A DNA stretch of 64,000 bases from Enterococcus termitis (GTDB lineage: Bacteria; Bacillota; Bacilli; Lactobacillales; Enterococcaceae): the NCBI RefSeq assembly GCF_001730305.1, contig NZ_MIJY01000034.1, positions 289,664-353,663 of the forward strand, given 5' to 3'. Within the stretch, counting starts at the first letter, position 1; each line of letters opens with the position of its first letter. Made by a program: the position numbers and the translations under genes. Positions 17,689 through 25,977 of the stretch are shown one piece after another. The notes under the pieces are model-generated. The model made no database searches, was not told the origin of the DNA, and worked only from the letters and a program-made list of their open reading frames with translations.

Positions 17689-18138
17689 CTACTGTTTTTT
17701 CTTTTTCATTTTTTTCTTCAACAAGTCCGCTTTTTTCTTATTGTATTTATCCGACCTTTTGGCTGTTTCTTCTGATATTCTTTCGGCGATTGCAAACATG
17801 ATTGTGTCAAGCTGTTCAGCTAAAACATCCGTATGAGGAAAGACTTCATAAATTTTATCGAAAGCGCCGTCTCCTAGTGCGGCATCGTATTGAATACGAG
17901 TAAGTTCTTTCGTAAGCTCAACAGCTAACTCAAGTTCTTTTTGATTTGCTTTTTCTAAATTTTCAATGGTGTTTAACTGCTTACTTAAATCTTCAATTTT
18001 TTTGTCAATTTCTTCTTGAAGACCAAAAAAGCGTTGTAAGTCTTCAATTGATGTGCCGATAAAAAATTCAACTGGTCCAACATTGACTGGGAACCCCTCT
18101 CGTTTCAACTCAAAATCTAAACTTTTTGACATTTCCAT
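17689..18138 (-). CDS. Tail assembly chaperone-like protein (Gp14 position)
   Basis: A 149-residue protein, mostly helical, with a central coiled coil (LQEEIDKKIEDLSKQLN) and a very basic end (KKKADLLKKKMKKKKQ). By place (between tail tube and Gp15/tape measure) and size it is the first of the two tail chaperones of A118-type phages. Frameshifting into the next gene, as in lambda G/T, is not possible here: both shifted frames stop within about 11 codons, while the zero frame would join the next gene only by reading through the TAG. Confidence 0.65.
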   Translation of the reverse strand: MEMSKSLDFELKREGFPVNVGPVEFFIGTSIEDLQRFFGLQEEIDKKIEDLSKQLNTIENLEKANQKELELAVELTKELTRIQYDAALGDGAFDKIYEVFPHTDVLAEQLDTIMFAIAERISEETAKRSDKYNKKKADLLKKKMKKKKQ

Positions 18139-18145
18139 TTCCCTC

Positions 18146-18180
18146 CAAAAAGGGCAAGAACCTATAATAGTTCTTGCCCA
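18146..18180 (-). terminator. Hairpin terminator inside the late operon, after the tail tube gene
   Basis: GGGCAAGAAC and GTTCTTGCCC form 10-base perfect arms, followed in the minus direction by CCCTTTTT. It lies between the abundant tail tube gene and the tail chaperones, so it probably lowers transcription of the downstream tail genes. Confidence 0.75.
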
Positions 18181-18201
18181 TCAATTAGTATTCTTAGTGC
18201 T

Positions 18202-18666
18202 TTATTCGCCGCTGGGAGGTGCAGGCGTCACCTCTGGTTTTTTAATATAAGCGATTCTACCACTCAAGATTTCTTTTGCAGTCGCATCGCCACCCCCCGC
18301 CTTCGGATCAAAGATTTTGGCTAATCCAACCACTACCGAGCCATCTGTTTCTTCGATACGGTGCCACAATTTACGACCGTCATCATTTGCTCGTCGAGCA
18401 TTTGCCACGATTTGATGTGCAGGGTCCTCCGCATCATATTGACCTTCAAAAGTCCATACTTCAGTACGGCCTAATAAAGATTCTTCCGCATTTCCGTCTT
18501 CTGAATCATAAAAAACAGATGCATCCGTTTCGTCTGAACTATCGTCAGTAATATTACTGATTCGATTGGCTAAGCGGTGAAAATCTGCTTCCTTTGGGGC
18601 GGTGTCACTACCTACCACATAGGGTGCTAAATAATGTTTTCTGATAAAATTTCCTTTTGTTGACAT
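18202..18666 (-). CDS. Major tail (tail tube) protein
   Basis: A 154-residue tail tube protein of the kind that follows the minor capsid genes in A118/TP901-1-like phages. The N-terminus (KGNFIRKHYLAPYVVGSDT) and the central beta-rich FEGQYDAEDPAHQIVANARR fit this family. The end is Pro-rich (EVTPAPPSGE). Some related phages append an Ig-like domain here by frameshift; in this copy the +1 frame closes after about 17 codons, so no such domain is attached. It starts right at the stop of the upstream gene and is followed by a terminator. Confidence 0.8.
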   Translation of the reverse strand: MSTKGNFIRKHYLAPYVVGSDTAPKEADFHRLANRISNITDDSSDETDASVFYDSEDGNAEESLLGRTEVWTFEGQYDAEDPAHQIVANARRANDDGRKLWHRIEETDGSVVVGLAKIFDPKAGGGDATAKEILSGRIAYIKKPEVTPAPPSGE

Positions 18667-19065
18667 TTAGTTTTCCTCCTTGAATGTTGTTAGGCTTACT
18701 TGAAAATCTAATAAAAAAATGAACCAGTTCTGCTCATTCGCTTCGTTGATAAACGGCTTACTGGTAACTCTTAAACTATTAAACTCAAATGATTGGTCTT
18801 GGCTTTCAATCGTTTCTATCCGTTCTATATAATCGGAAATAAGCCACAACGTTTGTTCTATTTTGTTGCCATCGTTTGACCTCATTGCTAATTCATAATT
18901 AAGCAATTCATCTTTGGTCCCGTCATAATACTCTCTACTGACTTGCCCACCAGGTAGGGGATAAATGACTAAACTTTCATCAGTGGTCAGATATCCTTTT
19001 CTTAGTTGTATCGGCATATTCGGAATTGAATTGATTTTATTTTTTAATTGATCGATAAAGTCCAT
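18667..19065 (-). CDS. Minor capsid / tail-terminator-like protein
   Basis: A 132-residue protein matching the phage minor-capsid family found directly before the tail tube gene in A118-like phages (start FIDQLKNKINSIPNMPI, end WFIFLLDFQVSLTT). By position it is probably the tail terminator or tail completion protein at the head-tail joint. It overlaps its upstream neighbour by one base and abuts the tail tube gene. Confidence 0.7.
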   Translation of the reverse strand: MDFIDQLKNKINSIPNMPIQLRKGYLTTDESLVIYPLPGGQVSREYYDGTKDELLNYELAMRSNDGNKIEQTLWLISDYIERIETIESQDQSFEFNSLRVTSKPFINEANEQNWFIFLLDFQVSLTTFKEEN

Positions 19066-19412
19066 TAGTTAAAACCCGCCCCTTTCATAAAGCTTCGTTT
19101 CCAAGCAGGGAGGTAAAGTGATTTAGCTTTCAAATCCCATCTCTTGCCTGTGCCTGGTGTAGAATACTTTCTGAAAACAGCTTTTCCGTTTGTCCCATAA
19201 TACTGAGCTTTAGCATATGGTGTATCATAAATAACTTCGGTATTATCACCTGAGAGGTGTGCTGTTTGCCTCAAAATTCCGCCCCCTGATTGCATCGGGA
19301 CGAACTGGTTCATATCAGCGATCATTTGATTACCTAAAGCGTATCGACCTCTATCGAAAGCTTGTGCGCTAGTTTTAGCTTTTACGCCTTTCAAATCTAT
19401 TTTGATTCCCAT
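19065..19412 (-). CDS. Minor capsid protein (Minor_capsid_2-like), head-tail joining
   Basis: A 115-residue protein with the typical run QFVPMQSGGGILRQTAHLSGD and the aromatic/Gly segment TPYAKAQYYGTNGKA. These features match the second of the small minor capsid proteins of A118-like phages and HK97 gp10-like neck proteins. It probably forms part of the head-tail connector. Its start and stop each overlap a neighbour by one base. Confidence 0.72.
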   Translation of the reverse strand: MGIKIDLKGVKAKTSAQAFDRGRYALGNQMIADMNQFVPMQSGGGILRQTAHLSGDNTEVIYDTPYAKAQYYGTNGKAVFRKYSTPGTGKRWDLKAKSLYLPAWKRSFMKGAGFN

Positions 19413-19753
19413 TAGATCACCCCGATTTCATAGGAATATATCTGATCTACATAAGGCTCTTTAAAAACAGCAGCACTGACAACGGTGTGCTCTCTTCCGT
19501 CAAAGATAAGCATGTCTTGCTCCTTAAATTCGGGTAAAGGTGTTGTCAATCCTACGTAGCAAAAGACAGTTGCATTGAACAGTATCTGTTTTCCTTGTGA
19601 ACCGAAAGTATATTTAGGAGTTCGATCTATACGAACCGATTTCACCTTTATGCTTTCACCATATCGAGGTTTGTTATAATCCCCTTCGCCTAAAAATTCG
19701 CGATAATCAAATTCTTCTATGAGTGTTTCCTTAGGTGGTTTTTGAATCAACAT
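19412..19753 (-). CDS. Minor capsid protein (Minor_capsid_1-like), head-tail connector
   Basis: A 113-residue beta-rich protein (VRIDRTPKYTFGSQGKQILF ... FDGREHTVVSAAVFKEPYVD). It matches the first of the small minor capsid proteins and resembles stopper/head-closure proteins such as SPP1 gp16. It overlaps the gene before it by 7 bases and the gene after it by one base, in a tight block of four connector genes. Confidence 0.7.
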   Translation of the reverse strand: MLIQKPPKETLIEEFDYREFLGEGDYNKPRYGESIKVKSVRIDRTPKYTFGSQGKQILFNATVFCYVGLTTPLPEFKEQDMLIFDGREHTVVSAAVFKEPYVDQIYSYEIGVI

Positions 19754-20151
19754 GACGGAACACCTCGATATAATAGACCAGTGCCTTCTAAGTAAAGGTA
19801 GACATCTTCAGCTACTAAGGATTTACTCTCATTAGAGCCTCCTGCATTGTAACGACTAACATTGGAGACAGTTGTCGAACCAATTGTAAACATTTGAGGC
19901 TGACTATTTAGATTTTCAAACGTGTCAGCGTTGAGATCACCAAAGTAAATAATTTGAGCACATAATGCTTTTTTGAATTTATTTACTCGGAATGTAACTT
20001 CGTCTGTTTTAATATCATTAAACTGATAAAAGTCCTGTGTTTCGTGATCAAGGACCGCTTCAGCTTTTATCAGATATTTCTCAAATAATTCTTTGAAATC
20101 CTCAGTCTTACCTGTTAATTCCTGAAATTCGGAAAATTCAAGGTAGCTCAT
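19747..20151 (-). CDS. Head-tail connector (adaptor-like) protein
   Basis: A 134-residue protein. The start (YLEFSEFQELTGKTEDFKELFEKYLIKAEAVLD) is a helical bundle like phage adaptor proteins that bind the portal, such as SPP1 gp15 and HK97 gp6. The middle is a short beta region. It is the first gene after the capsid genes, which is the normal place of the adaptor. Confidence 0.68.
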   Translation of the reverse strand: MSYLEFSEFQELTGKTEDFKELFEKYLIKAEAVLDHETQDFYQFNDIKTDEVTFRVNKFKKALCAQIIYFGDLNADTFENLNSQPQMFTIGSTTVSNVSRYNAGGSNESKSLVAEDVYLYLEGTGLLYRGVPSC

Positions 20152-20183
20152 AAACTCCCTCCTTTAATAAAAAAGGGAGAAGC

Positions 20184-20438
20184 TTATGCTCCCCCACTTT
20201 TTTCTGTAATTGTCACATCACAGTCGGCAGTTAAGCCATTTGATGTTGTGACAATAATCTTGGCATTTCCTGTTTTAATGCCAGTTACTTTCCCCTGCTT
20301 TGGTGTTACTGTAGCGATTGACTCATCGCTTGAACTGAATGAAATTGTTTTATCTTCAGCGTTTTGAGGTTCAACTACAGCAGTCAAAATTTCATCAGCC
20401 CCTGTTTCAAGAGTTAAGGATGTTTTATTCAAACTCAC
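20184..20438 (-). CDS. Ig-like (Big_2) domain, probably translated as a frameshift extension of the capsid protein
   Basis: This frame encodes a single bacterial Ig-like domain of about 85 residues (SLNKTSLTLETGADEIL ... ISFSSSDESIATVTPKQGKV ... TADCDVTI). An independent start would be the GTG at 20438, but AGGAG touches that codon, a poor layout. The domain more naturally begins upstream with [11 protein letters not shown], which is encoded only if ribosomes enter from the capsid gene in the -1 frame. The capsid gene has a slippery heptamer at 20462-20456 in the correct register. Phage Ig-like domains decorate capsids and are thought to help sticking to carbohydrates. Confidence 0.8.
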   Translation of the reverse strand: MSLNKTSLTLETGADEILTAVVEPQNAEDKTISFSSSDESIATVTPKQGKVTGIKTGNAKIIVTTSNGLTADCDVTITEKSGGA

Positions 20439-20462
20439 TCCTGTTGGGGCTACGCTTTTGGG
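20397..20462 (-). promoter_or_regulatory. Putative programmed -1 frameshift site in the capsid gene
   Basis: The minus-strand heptamer CCCAAAA (20462-20456) is in the X_XXY_YYZ register (GTC CCA AAA), one codon before the capsid stop. Beyond it, AGCCCC (20451-20446) can pair with GGGGCT (20402-20397), a possible stimulatory stem or pseudoknot arm. A slip gives ...[18 protein letters not shown]..., joining capsid and Ig-like domain. Confidence 0.72.
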
Positions 20463-21310
20463 ACGTAAGAAGCATAAATAGCTTTCTTAGCATTATCGAA
20501 TACAATCGCATCGTAGTAGTCTAGCCCTTTGATCGTATCTCGGTAACCGCTGCGATCTTGAGAAGCAGGCACTGTATCAACCGTACCAAATTTCACAATC
20601 GGAGCCACTGCTTCTAGTGGTGTAACAATGAAATTAATCGTGTCATCAATAGTAAGCCCGTTGATGCGGTCTTTTGCTACCTTCATAATTGGAACACCGC
20701 CGTCAAGTTGTGCGACAGTACGATCAATACCAGCGATTGACATTTGGTTCACCGTGAAAGTTTTGCTAACACCTTTAGCGTTTTTAAGTAGACGATATGT
20801 CTTAGCAGATACAAACATTACATATCCACCTGGAACTTCATTGTCGGTCATATATTCTTCTGCTGCATCGTAGGCGTCAAGAATATTTTCAGTAGTCAAC
20901 GTTTCACTTACTTTTTCACCTGCGTTGTCGAATAATACTTGCATTGCTACTCGATCACGGTGTGGCACAGAGATCAGACGTTTATGCTCTGTTACAATGT
21001 TGTTAATTGTTAATGCTGCACTTTCTGACTGATCTAGTTGATCCACATCATAACCGAACCAATCTTCGTGCGTTAATTTGATCGTTTCTTTTGAAATATC
21101 AATAGCTTTTCGGCTGTTGTCTTGATTACGTTTGTATTGAGTCGCATCCATAAAACCAGTCATTTTATTGATACGGACTTCATTAACTCCGACAAAATCG
21201 GCAGGAGTGATACTTTTTGCCCCTTGTGTCAAGATATCCCATACTTGAGAACCTGCTTTAAATTCCTTGTCAATAGTTGCTAAATCTTTACTATCTAATA
21301 CTAATGCCAT
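20450..21310 (-). CDS. Major capsid protein
   Basis: A 286-residue HK97-fold major head protein of the kind found next to a GP20-type scaffold. It has an N-terminal helical part ([20 protein letters not shown]), a mid region with coat-protein signatures ([19 protein letters not shown], [16 protein letters not shown]) and a C-terminal domain with [16 protein letters not shown]. The 0-frame ends SYVPKA-stop. C_CCA_AAA just before the stop can shift some ribosomes into the Ig-like frame and give a longer capsid form. The gene is followed by connector genes and preceded by the scaffold gene at 2 bases distance. Confidence 0.87.
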   Translation of the reverse strand: MALVLDSKDLATIDKEFKAGSQVWDILTQGAKSITPADFVGVNEVRINKMTGFMDATQYKRNQDNSRKAIDISKETIKLTHEDWFGYDVDQLDQSESAALTINNIVTEHKRLISVPHRDRVAMQVLFDNAGEKVSETLTTENILDAYDAAEEYMTDNEVPGGYVMFVSAKTYRLLKNAKGVSKTFTVNQMSIAGIDRTVAQLDGGVPIMKVAKDRINGLTIDDTINFIVTPLEAVAPIVKFGTVDTVPASQDRSGYRDTIKGLDYYDAIVFDNAKKAIYASYVPKA

Positions 21311-21312
21311 AA

Positions 21313-21888
21313 TTATTCACCTAATCTTTCTTGAATTTTTTGTACCAAAGTTTTTGCACCTTCCCCAGAACCTGTCGGATTTCCACCCACCACAAACTGT
21401 GGAGTAGGTTTCCCTTCCCCATTTTCTTTCGGGTCTTTTTGCTGAAACAAGAAAGCTTTGTTCTCTTGAAGCCCTTTTAGTTGTTCTTCGAAGCCTTGTA
21501 GTTTACCGTCAACGACTTTCACTGTCTCTTTATCAATTTGACCGAGGACAATGTCTTCGTCTAAAGCGTTAGCTTCCTTCAGGGCTAATTTAATTGCAAA
21601 ATCTTTCTGCTGCTCAGCAAGTTGTTTGTCAGAATTGGTTTTTGATTCATCAAATTTGGTCTGTAATTCAGACAGTTGTTTCGTCAAATCTTCATTGTCT
21701 TTGACGGAATCTTTAATCTTGTCTAATTCCTCTTGGTTGGTCTTTAATTGACCTTTGAACTGATCACGTTCCTGCTCTGCAGAAGCAAGCGCCTTGTTTA
21801 AATCAGTTACAGTTTGACCATGTAAAGCCATTACTGACCCCATTTGTTCATCGGTTAAACCTAATTCTTTTAGTTGTTCTCTTTTCAT
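21313..21888 (-). CDS. Capsid scaffolding protein (GP20-like)
   Basis: A 191-residue protein, mostly a long coiled coil ([19 protein letters not shown] ... [19 protein letters not shown]) with a Gly/Pro-rich loop and a short helical end ([11 protein letters not shown]). This is the layout of phage minor structural protein GP20/scaffold. The C-terminal helix normally binds the capsid protein. It lies 2 bases before the major capsid gene. Confidence 0.83.
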   Translation of the reverse strand: MKREQLKELGLTDEQMGSVMALHGQTVTDLNKALASAEQERDQFKGQLKTNQEELDKIKDSVKDNEDLTKQLSELQTKFDESKTNSDKQLAEQQKDFAIKLALKEANALDEDIVLGQIDKETVKVVDGKLQGFEEQLKGLQENKAFLFQQKDPKENGEGKPTPQFVVGGNPTGSGEGAKTLVQKIQERLGE

Positions 21889-21998
21889 GCTTTTATCATC
21901 CTTTCGAGTTTTTACGTGGCAACGACCACGAATGGGCGACTTATCTTTAACGCCTTAGTCAGCTAAACAAGGCAAAATAAAAAGCCTTAGTAAATGCA

Positions 21999-23165
21999 CT
22001 AGGCTTCGTTCTCATATTTAAAATCTTTTAGCAATGTATTCAAAGGTGTATAAACTCTTTCTCTTGCATAGTTCCTCGCAAGATAGTCGTTACTTTTTAC
22101 CAGATCGCGAATAGCTTTTTGAGCGGTAGAGATATTTTTCTGCCAAGCTGCAACGCCTTCTTTATTCCCCATTGCCTCGGACACCATTCTATTTTTCTTA
22201 AACTTAACAATACGGCGTTCTAGTTCTCTCTGCTTTTGTGTAAGTTTAGCAACTTCTTTGTTTTCGGCTGCTTCATATTTAGGCTGATTGTTTGTAGTTA
22301 CTCCTGGAATGAACGGGACATGTAAATGGCGGCAGTTGATGCCTCGGTGTCCTCCTGCTGTACCATAGTCAGCCCGCCAATAAGGATCATAAATACTTCT
22401 ATACTCACTATTTGCTGGAATATTAGGCCGTAAATCAGCCACATTCCCCTGAATCAATGAACACTCTGATCTAGCTCCCATGTGACTGGTAACAAGCACC
22501 GTATAGACGCCATACTCAGCCATTCTATCCGTTCTTAGCTGGTTGTAAGTATTACTTAGTGTAGATTTCAAAACAGTTCTCACATAGCGTTCTAATGACC
22601 ATGTATGACCGCCTTTATCTGTGAATGTACTCTTGATTCCTTTTTGAGCCCATTCTCTTATCGTTCGTTCTAGAGCTTCCTCGAATGTAAATAGTCCTGT
22701 GTTGAAAGCGGCAGCCGTTTTATTAATGATTTCGTTGTACATAAGTGTAGTTGCTTGTAAATGCCCGTAATTCGTAGATAGCAAGGTTTGATTCACATAG
22801 TTGTCTATATTTCCCCAAGCCTGATTAAAATAAGCTCTCATGATTGTATCTAGATTAGTGGGTAAAGCTAACGTTTTATAGGGCATTTCTTTGTCGATCT
22901 CTCCGATAATTTTGCCCCCTGAAGTTTCAAACATCCGTTTTACTTCTTTTTCTGATAATCCTGTAGCCTCAGAGATCAATTTCGCAGAATCTTGATTGAA
23001 TAACCGTAATTCTTGCAGCTTGTCTCTCTGCCAATCAAGAATATTACCTGATCCATTATTTAATCGTTTAATGATTAATCGAATCAGTTCTCCCTCTAGT
23101 GACTGGTAAATATGGGACATATTGCTGGACCATAAACTTAATTGATGTGGCGTTATTGGCATCAC
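21999..23165 (-). CDS. Minor capsid protein (Phage_min_cap2 / SPP1 gp7-like)
   Basis: A 388-residue protein of the phage minor capsid protein 2 family, related to SPP1 gp7/Mu gpF head proteins. The C-terminal half has the typical segment (SHMGARSECSLIQGNVADLRP ... GGHRGINCRHLHVPFIPG) with conserved Cys and His residues. The family is thought to be injected or to link portal and DNA entry. It overlaps the portal gene by 4 bases. Confidence 0.8.
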   Translation of the reverse strand: MMPITPHQLSLWSSNMSHIYQSLEGELIRLIIKRLNNGSGNILDWQRDKLQELRLFNQDSAKLISEATGLSEKEVKRMFETSGGKIIGEIDKEMPYKTLALPTNLDTIMRAYFNQAWGNIDNYVNQTLLSTNYGHLQATTLMYNEIINKTAAAFNTGLFTFEEALERTIREWAQKGIKSTFTDKGGHTWSLERYVRTVLKSTLSNTYNQLRTDRMAEYGVYTVLVTSHMGARSECSLIQGNVADLRPNIPANSEYRSIYDPYWRADYGTAGGHRGINCRHLHVPFIPGVTTNNQPKYEAAENKEVAKLTQKQRELERRIVKFKKNRMVSEAMGNKEGVAAWQKNISTAQKAIRDLVKSNDYLARNYARERVYTPLNTLLKDFKYENEA

Positions 23166-24661
23166 TCATCACTTCCGTATTTTTCTCTCAACTTAGTCTC
23201 TTCATTCTCTGCATAATCCGATCCAAGAGTTTCTGCATTGATTTCAGAAATAATGGTCTTGGCTTCTTTTTCAGTAACTCCAAGAACCTTTTGTATCGCT
23301 CTTAGTTTAGAGGTTAGTCCTAATGTAGTCAGTTTTCCGTAATAATCCGCTTTTGCATCTTGCGATTGAAAAACACCGTCATCAAAATCAATGTTAATCC
23401 CAGGGGCCTCTGAAATCGGGTGTAATCCTGAAGCATTGGCTAACTCAAAAATAGTGACAACTAACTCTTTTAGTGCTTGTTCTACGATCAAGACATTATC
23501 TGAACGAGTAGAGAAAGTTTCTGAGTTCTCACTAATAATTTCAGTTGCTGTTTTAACAGATTGCCCATCGAACGAGAATGTTCCTGAACTGAATCCTGTC
23601 TGAAGCTCTATGATTCTTAGAATGAAATTTATGCTTGCGATGAACTCACTTGAACGTAGCGTAGGAGCGAATTCGTCGATGAGAGGTTCATCGGTTTTTA
23701 ACCGTTGAAAGACGCTGGTCTTACTATCAAACCTCTGTATCGGATTTCCTTTGTCGTCATATCTGACTTTAAAGAAATGGTCCGACGCTAAAATTTTACG
23801 TCTTGCTTCCTCAATCTCCCACATGAACTCATCGTATTTTTCATTGATATCTTTAATTTGTCTTTTTGCGTTGTCAATGATTCCTAAGCTAATAGGACTT
23901 GATAGATTGATGTTGTTTTTTCCAGCAAGTTTGATATAGACAAAGATCGGACGACTAAAACCTTTCATCTCAGTTTCTTTCTCTAAGTCTTTGTATTTTT
24001 CAAGAGTCTTTAGCCCCACTTTAAGGCCCACAACGTCAGCTTTTTCTGATCGATATAGTTCATTACGGATAAAATATTTACCATTCTCCCAAACATGGAA
24101 TTCCAAGAGAGTATAATAAACCATCGTTTGACCTTCTGCCTGTTGAGTAACTGTAGCGATTGCTGCTTCAGTCACGTCATTTGTGTTTGATTCTAGCGGA
24201 TAGAAGGTATCAGCTCTGCAATAGGCGATCTTAATTGTCTGTGTGCCTACATCGAGATATGGACGGAGGACTATTCCTCCAATGGCATAGCCTGCTTCTA
24301 ATTCCTCACCGAAATTTTTATCAAACTTATTATCTTTAAAGACTTGCTGCAGAAATTCATCCGCCTTTGGGTCATCGACGCTAATCGTGCAACCATCATT
24401 AAAAACAAGCTTTGATAGCTTTTTAGCTACGATTTTAGGTACATTCAGTGAGTGAAACGGTCTTTTGCTTGTCAATCCTTCGCTTGTTAGATAACTGACA
24501 TCGGGAAAGACGGATTTATAAAGGACTTTATTTTCTTGAATGCGGTCATATTCTTTAGGATCAACTGAAATCTTCGGGTGATCTGTAATACTGTTTAGCT
24601 CTTGAACTACTCCCAATTTTGCGCCCCCTTTCTTAAAAAAATTCTTTAGTTTTTCTAGCAT
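23162..24661 (-). CDS. Portal protein
   Basis: A 499-residue SPP1/A118-type portal (Phage_prot_Gp6 family), which forms the dodecameric ring through which DNA is packaged and ejected. Recognisable parts are the N-terminal FFKKGGAKLGVVQELNSITDH, the LSKLVFNDGCTISVDDP segment, the central VYIKLAGKNNINLSSPISLGI and the C-terminal GLTSKLRAIQKVLGVTEKEA. It lies between terminase and minor capsid genes, as expected. Confidence 0.88.
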   Translation of the reverse strand: MLEKLKNFFKKGGAKLGVVQELNSITDHPKISVDPKEYDRIQENKVLYKSVFPDVSYLTSEGLTSKRPFHSLNVPKIVAKKLSKLVFNDGCTISVDDPKADEFLQQVFKDNKFDKNFGEELEAGYAIGGIVLRPYLDVGTQTIKIAYCRADTFYPLESNTNDVTEAAIATVTQQAEGQTMVYYTLLEFHVWENGKYFIRNELYRSEKADVVGLKVGLKTLEKYKDLEKETEMKGFSRPIFVYIKLAGKNNINLSSPISLGIIDNAKRQIKDINEKYDEFMWEIEEARRKILASDHFFKVRYDDKGNPIQRFDSKTSVFQRLKTDEPLIDEFAPTLRSSEFIASINFILRIIELQTGFSSGTFSFDGQSVKTATEIISENSETFSTRSDNVLIVEQALKELVVTIFELANASGLHPISEAPGINIDFDDGVFQSQDAKADYYGKLTTLGLTSKLRAIQKVLGVTEKEAKTIISEINAETLGSDYAENEETKLREKYGSDE

Positions 24662-24678
24662 ATTTACACCTCGATTCG

Positions 24679-25977
24679 TTAGGCAATGTAAGTTTTATAA
24701 AAGTAATTGTTGCCATATCTTGATTCATCCAATGCGTGATTATATTTATCAATCGGTAGCCCGTTATCGTTCCGAACGTACATAGATAATTCTTTTTCAA
24801 AATTGTAGTGGTCGAATTCATCACCGCTGTCTAGCAGAAGGAATTGCCCACCTGCAATCGTGTTCTGAAGCCTCTCTATTCCTACTTCAATCTTTAAGCC
24901 ATTACTTGAAACTTTATCTTTGCTGTTGTTATCAGCCTTGTCTGTTAGTATTCCTTGCAAATCCAATTCGGTTCTTAGTGTCAAACAGGCAGGATCGACG
25001 AAGAAGTGATTCCAATGTGGCAGATGACTCCATTTTTTATAACACCACTCTATAAACTGCTTGATCTCTTTAGCATAAACGGACATGGCTTTCGTCACGC
25101 CTGTGTCTGATCCGCTGTCGTAGTAGTTCGCTAAGCGGTACAGGTAGTATTTGCCATCTTTGAACGTAACGACCCAGAAAGCGCACGTAGTTGCGTCTGA
25201 TTGACCTCCGTCAGCGGTAAAGAATGTTTCTATCACATTACCTTGAATTCTGGAGACGACATTTTTCTTTTTGCTGAACATTGAGTAGATGACACCTTGC
25301 GGAAGCACTCGCTTCCCGTACCAGTCACGATCAAGCAAATATTCACTGCTGGATAATTCCTGATAAAGCTGTTCTTTTCTGTCCTTACTCAATATCGGGT
25401 TATCATCAGGAGTCCAATGACGAAATAAAAAACGCCCCGATTTCTCGAAACGTTCCAGTAATTCTAGGTTAGGGTGATTTGGTGCGGGCGGATTCTGCTC
25501 ACCCAAATGATAGCGCCACTCTGCTGCAAACGTCCGCCTAAAACATTCATTGATGAAATCTTTATGCAGTAGATTGAATTCAAGAAAGGTCACACTGCCT
25601 AAGGACATACCTGTAATCGCACCAACAGAGTTTACCTTGCCGCCACCCTTGTAGTAGATTTTCTTGTCTCCGTTAGGTGCGTATAGTAACAGATGATCTC
25701 CGTGTTCATCGTGCCGTATATCAGATACGCCTTCAAAGATATGCATCAATCCCAGGCCGTCACCGTCCATAAACATGCGGAAGGCTTGCTCTTGGTTATA
25801 AGCACAGACTAGGTGATTCTGATCAGGTGATCTCAAATAAAAATCAGCCATCTTGAAGATATCAGAGGTTGTCTTGCCCGAACGAGGTGTGCCCTCATTA
25901 AGTTCAAAGGTAATCCCCTGAATGATTTGATTAATGTTTTGAGTCTGTTTCAGGCTGAACTGGATCGCCATTGACAT
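24679..25977 (-). CDS. terL: Terminase large subunit
   Basis: A 432-residue packaging motor of the PBSX/Terminase_3 kind. The Walker A motif is GTPRSGKTT (residues 29-37); the likely Walker B strand is SVTFLEFNLL, with Glu but no neighbouring Asp. The nuclease domain shows FFTADGGQSDATTC and FVDPACLTLRTEL. The start overlaps the small-subunit gene by 47 bases. Another start a few codons in (MAIQFSL) is also possible. The next gene downstream is the portal. Confidence 0.88.
   Translation of the reverse strand: MSMAIQFSLKQTQNINQIIQGITFELNEGTPRSGKTTSDIFKMADFYLRSPDQNHLVCAYNQEQAFRMFMDGDGLGLMHIFEGVSDIRHDEHGDHLLLYAPNGDKKIYYKGGGKVNSVGAITGMSLGSVTFLEFNLLHKDFINECFRRTFAAEWRYHLGEQNPPAPNHPNLELLERFEKSGRFLFRHWTPDDNPILSKDRKEQLYQELSSSEYLLDRDWYGKRVLPQGVIYSMFSKKKNVVSRIQGNVIETFFTADGGQSDATTCAFWVVTFKDGKYYLYRLANYYDSGSDTGVTKAMSVYAKEIKQFIEWCYKKWSHLPHWNHFFVDPACLTLRTELDLQGILTDKADNNSKDKVSSNGLKIEVGIERLQNTIAGGQFLLLDSGDEFDHYNFEKELSMYVRNDNGLPIDKYNHALDESRYGNNYFYKTYIA

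Noticed and set aside
17689..17720. Frameshift between the two tail chaperone genes at the A-rich end
   Set aside because: The A-rich heptamers are not in the right register, and both shifted frames stop within about 11 codons.
18202..18300. +1 frameshift at the CCT CCC codons near the end of the tail tube gene, as in some phages that add an Ig-like domain there
   Set aside because: The +1 frame closes after about 17 codons and encodes no domain; the Ig-like domain lies after the capsid gene instead.
24633..24824. 63-codon minus-strand frame between portal and terminase genes
   Set aside because: It overlaps both well-supported genes in another frame and has no recognisable features.
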